Made by a program: the position numbers and the translations under genes. DNA of 31,307 nt from a virus: positions 1 to 31,307 of the IMG/VR virus record IMGVR_UViG_3300019828_000225; one strand, written 5' to 3'. Positions 29,707 to 31,307 of the stretch are shown here, piece by piece (positions within the stretch are counted from its first letter, which is position 1; the number at the start of each line of letters is the position of its first letter). The notes below the pieces were generated by a model. The model saw nothing but the letters and a program-made list of their open reading frames with translations. It had not been told where the DNA came from and ran no database searches.

Positions 29707-30346
29707 TTTCTTTATTCCTCTTTTTGTCGCTTGCTTCCCAAGTTTGGACACACTTCTTCCAGTTCTGCATCTTATTCTTGCCGATCATCCAGCCTTTGCT
29801 TCCATAGAAGTTCATAAAGTTCTGCGCATCAATACCGTTGCCTCTCTCATCACAGTATTCAGTCACTTCTTCAAGCGTAGGTATCTTTAACTTTTCCTCA
29901 TTTTCAGGTAACTCTGGGGGTTTACCCCCTTTATTATTAACTGTAATATTAACTGTAGTATTATCTTTAAAGATTTCTTGGGGAGGGTCACAAAGATTTC
30001 TTGGGGAGGGTATTAAAGATTTCTTGGGGAGGGTACCCAAATTTTCTTGTATACCCCCATCTCGAATTCTTATGTGTCTAGCCTCAATAGTTTTCGTGCC
30101 TTCCTTGTATTTCATCTGAACATCTATATAGCCGCAATCACGCAAACTACCCACCCAATTACTGATAGATACCTTACTGACGCCGTATAATTCAGCAAAA
30201 TACGCATTCATTGCCCAACAATAGCCCTCTTTGTTGGTTAAAGCGGTAATTTCCCCATACAAAAGTCTTGCATTAGGGGTTAAACGCTTGTCATACCTTA
30301 CTGTTGCAGGAATATTAGCGTAATAACTAGGGTTCGGCTCGCCCAT
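29624..30346 (-). CDS. Replication initiator with N-terminal winged HTH
   Basis: A 240-residue, lambda O-like initiator. Residues about 17-75 (LTPNARLLYGEITALTNKEG, AELYGVSKVSISNWVGSLRD) are an HTH_36/DnaD-type DNA-binding domain. The middle (about 95-130) is a poorly conserved linker that carries the iterons. The C-terminal GSKGWMIGKNKMQNWKKCVQ, with FMNFYGSKGW, is the usual phage initiator tail that contacts the loader. Its start overlaps the Cro-like stop (TAATG). Confidence 0.8.
   Translation of the reverse strand: MGEPNPSYYANIPATVRYDKRLTPNARLLYGEITALTNKEGYCWAMNAYFAELYGVSKVSISNWVGSLRDCGYIDVQMKYKEGTKTIEARHIRIRDGGIQENLGTLPKKSLIPSPRNLCDPPQEIFKDNTTVNITVNNKGGKPPELPENEEKLKIPTLEEVTEYCDERGNGIDAQNFMNFYGSKGWMIGKNKMQNWKKCVQTWEASDKKRNKENANKRTAIEKRSDYASNFYDYEKATDF
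29916..29929. other. GGGGG-TTTA-CCCCC hairpin beside the origin
   Basis: A perfect 5-bp GC inverted repeat with a 4-base loop, inside the initiator gene, next to AT-rich repeats and iterons. A possible origin structural element. Confidence 0.45.
29936..29957. repeat. AT-rich direct repeat, candidate DNA-unwinding element
   Basis: ATTAACTGTA occurs at 29936-29945 and again at 29948-29957 (period 12) in a very AT-rich stretch adjoining the iterons. Confidence 0.55.
29969..30034. repeat. Three iterons: candidate replication origin
   Basis: AAAGATTTCTTGGGGAGGGT is repeated exactly at 29969-29988, 29992-30011 and 30015-30034, with a period of 23. A degenerate fourth half-copy (AAATTTTCTTG) follows at about 30039. 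As the period is not a multiple of 3, the initiator protein reads them in three frames (TLPKKSL, SPRNL, PPQEIF). It looks like a lambda-type origin inside the initiator gene. Confidence 0.85.
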
Positions 30347-30549
30347 TATTCGCCAGCCGCTATAAACTCGCTAACCTTAACGTCACAAGCTCTGGCAAGT
30401 TTCTCTAGTGTTGCCACACTTGGCAGACGATGCTCGTTATACGCTAGATTAAGTGTTGTCCTATCTACCCCTGAAATAGCCGATAGACTAGACTGATTCA
30501 ACCGTCGGTCATACATCCAGTGGTCAAGTGCTTTTTTAATGTCTAACAT
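30346..30549 (-). CDS. Cro/CI-like XRE-family HTH regulator
   Basis: A 67-residue DNA-binding protein. LNQSSLSAISGVDRTTLNLA and HRLPSVATLEKLARACDVKV are a standard XRE HTH. It has no C-terminal domain, so it is more Cro-like than CI-like. It is the first gene of the leftward replication operon, so it likely represses this divergent promoter region. GAGGG lies 7 bases before the ATG. Confidence 0.8.
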   Translation of the reverse strand: MLDIKKALDHWMYDRRLNQSSLSAISGVDRTTLNLAYNEHRLPSVATLEKLARACDVKVSEFIAAGE

Positions 30550-30575
30550 ATTAAATCCCTCATTAGTGAAACCCT

Positions 30576-30604
30576 ATAGTAATTTAATTTAATATAATAG
30601 TCAA
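30576..30604 (-). promoter_or_regulatory. Leftward early promoter
   Basis: On the minus strand TTGACT (30604-30599), a 17-base spacer, then TACTAT (30581-30576). The leader to the HTH gene start is about 20 bases. Confidence 0.65.
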
Positions 30605-30612
30605 TAGGGGTG

Positions 30613-30641
30613 TTGACAATAGTTGTTTGATAGTCCATTAT
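30613..30641 (+). promoter_or_regulatory. Rightward early promoter
   Basis: A perfect TTGACA (30613-30618), a 17-base spacer, then CATTAT (30636-30641). The leader to the ATG at 30673 is about 25 bases. An ACAA-TAG-TTGT palindrome (30616-30626) overlaps the -35 and could be an operator. Confidence 0.65.
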
Positions 30642-30672
30642 GTCACTTCAACATCAGAGAAAAGGAAAGAAA

Positions 30673-30819
30673 ATGAACGGATGGAATGGTAGCGGCGAAG
30701 ATTGGTTACACGGTGACGAAAATTTAACAGACGAGGCTTATCCACCAGTGTCCCCGGAAGAGATCGAAGAGGCGTTAGCTGATATTAAGCTAAGAGAGGA
30801 GAAAGACAATGAAAGCTAA
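30673..30819 (+). CDS. Small acidic hypothetical protein, first gene of the rightward early operon
   Basis: A 48-residue acidic protein (MNGWNGSGEDWLHGDENLTD, VSPEEIEEALADIKLREEKD). It has AAAGGAAAG just upstream of the ATG and lies right after the rightward promoter. It overlaps the next gene by 11 bases. Too short for many gene finders; no family recognised. Confidence 0.6.
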   Translation: MNGWNGSGEDWLHGDENLTDEAYPPVSPEEIEEALADIKLREEKDNES

Positions 30820-31117
30820 AAAAATAAAACCAGTAACCCCTAGACCAAGAGCGTGGCCTTATATTTTGATGGTTAAAAGATGGGTAAAGGATAGAGACTC
30901 TGTTTCATTGGGTGATCTACTAACTATCCAGAAAGACTTAGTGAAGGACGCTAACAACATTTTTAACAAGGACGTCAAGAAAGGCGAGCTGCCATTTTCT
31001 GATGTATCTGCTAAACCCTTTCATGCAGCCTGTAGTGCAGTAGATGCGGCAATCAGGGCAAAAAACGGATGGTCTTCACTCGAAACACTGGAAAGGCCAA
31101 GCAATTCGATTCATTAA
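30809..31117 (+). CDS. Hypothetical protein (102 aa)
   Basis: A basic 102-residue protein, Pro/Lys-rich at the N-terminus (KAKKIKPVTPRPRAWPYILM), then helical (VSLGDLLTIQKDLVKDANNI). AGAGGAG lies upstream of its ATG. No family recognised. Part of the rightward early operon. Confidence 0.6.
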   Translation: MKAKKIKPVTPRPRAWPYILMVKRWVKDRDSVSLGDLLTIQKDLVKDANNIFNKDVKKGELPFSDVSAKPFHAACSAVDAAIRAKNGWSSLETLERPSNSIH

Positions 31118-31135
31118 ACAATATGAGGTGACAGC

Positions 31136-31300
31136 ATGGCCAGATTAATAGATACAATGACTGCTGATCAGATGAAGCTGTCTTGGAGAGACTATCGCAA
31201 GCCACAAGGCACAGTGGGGACCTCGTATGCTTGGTTCGATGAAATGTGCAAAGAGATGCCTGGCAATAGAGGCTTTGACAAATACTTAGAACGACCTTGA
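31136..31300 (+). CDS. Small hypothetical protein at the right edge
   Basis: A complete 54-residue protein (MARLIDTMTADQMKLSWRDY, YAWFDEMCKEMPGNRG). GAGGTGAC precedes the ATG. No family recognised. The rightward operon continues beyond the edge, perhaps to the exonuclease at the left edge. Confidence 0.55.
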   Translation: MARLIDTMTADQMKLSWRDYRKPQGTVGTSYAWFDEMCKEMPGNRGFDKYLERP

Positions 31301-31307
31301 TCGCGGC

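Noticed and set aside
29969-30034. CRISPR-like array
   Set aside because: Spacers are only 3 bases and the repeats are inside a coding gene; iterons explain it better.
29838-30119. 93-residue plus-strand frame over the iterons
   Set aside because: It runs antisense to the initiator gene and its repeats come only from the iteron DNA; no SD or promoter.
1-31307. tRNA or rRNA genes
   Set aside because: I saw no cloverleaf with a plausible TTC arm and acceptor stem; a dedicated scan would settle it.

Overview
The window looks like most of the genome of a double-stranded DNA tailed phage (Caudoviricetes), or a contig from one. It is densely packed, with genes overlapping by 1-4 bases, strong Shine-Dalgarno (SD) sites and no host genes. 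Head and packaging proteins are of recognisable families: Sf6/PBSX-like terminase subunits, portal, acidic scaffold, and an SU10-type HK97-fold major capsid protein. The tail set has an adaptor, a possible nozzle, fibres and large low-complexity internal or ejection-type proteins. I see no tape measure, tail tube, sheath or baseplate gene, so I infer a short-tailed (podovirus-like) virion. Sigma-70-like promoters and NinB/NinG-type recombination proteins point to a proteobacterial host, probably an aquatic gammaproteobacterium. The host is inference only.

Layout. (1) 1-3316, rightward: C-terminal part of a YqaJ/lambda-exonuclease-like protein, an SSB-like protein, an HTH-metallophosphoesterase, a dATP/dGTP diphosphohydrolase-domain protein and several tiny membrane proteins. 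This is probably the continuation of the rightward operon that leaves the right edge (30673-31300) if the genome is circular or circularly permuted. (2) 3364-3993, leftward: a self-contained cassette of four tiny genes with its own terminator. (3) 4219-25415, rightward late region: terminase, an unknown 517-aa protein, adaptor, fibres, holin group, possible nozzle, internal virion proteins, portal, a CTG-started gene, scaffold, capsid, ending at a strong terminator. Five copies of a TGGTATAATCGGGC-type promoter punctuate it, and a sixth copy drives a lone leftward gene at 8232-8420. (4) 25426-26063: a small post-capsid protein and an M15-type endolysin. (5) 26073-30549, leftward early operon: Cro-like HTH, replication initiator, helicase-loader-like protein, small unknowns, NinB-like and NinG-like proteins, closed by a terminator. 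(6) 30550-30672: divergent promoters with back-to-back -35 boxes.

How it works together. The divergent region would start leftward replication and recombination genes and rightward early genes. The initiator gene carries three near-perfect 23-bp-spaced iterons beside AT-rich repeats, a lambda-like origin inside the initiator. The extended -10 motif would then drive packaging, virion and lysis genes. Holin (about 12 kb) and endolysin (about 25.7 kb) are well separated.

Most notable observations: the iterons read in all three frames of the initiator, the repeated late promoter with two predicted leaderless genes, a conserved-looking gene after the portal that seems to start at CTG, a possible -1 frameshift site (T TTT TTA) in the exonuclease, and the leftward cassette.
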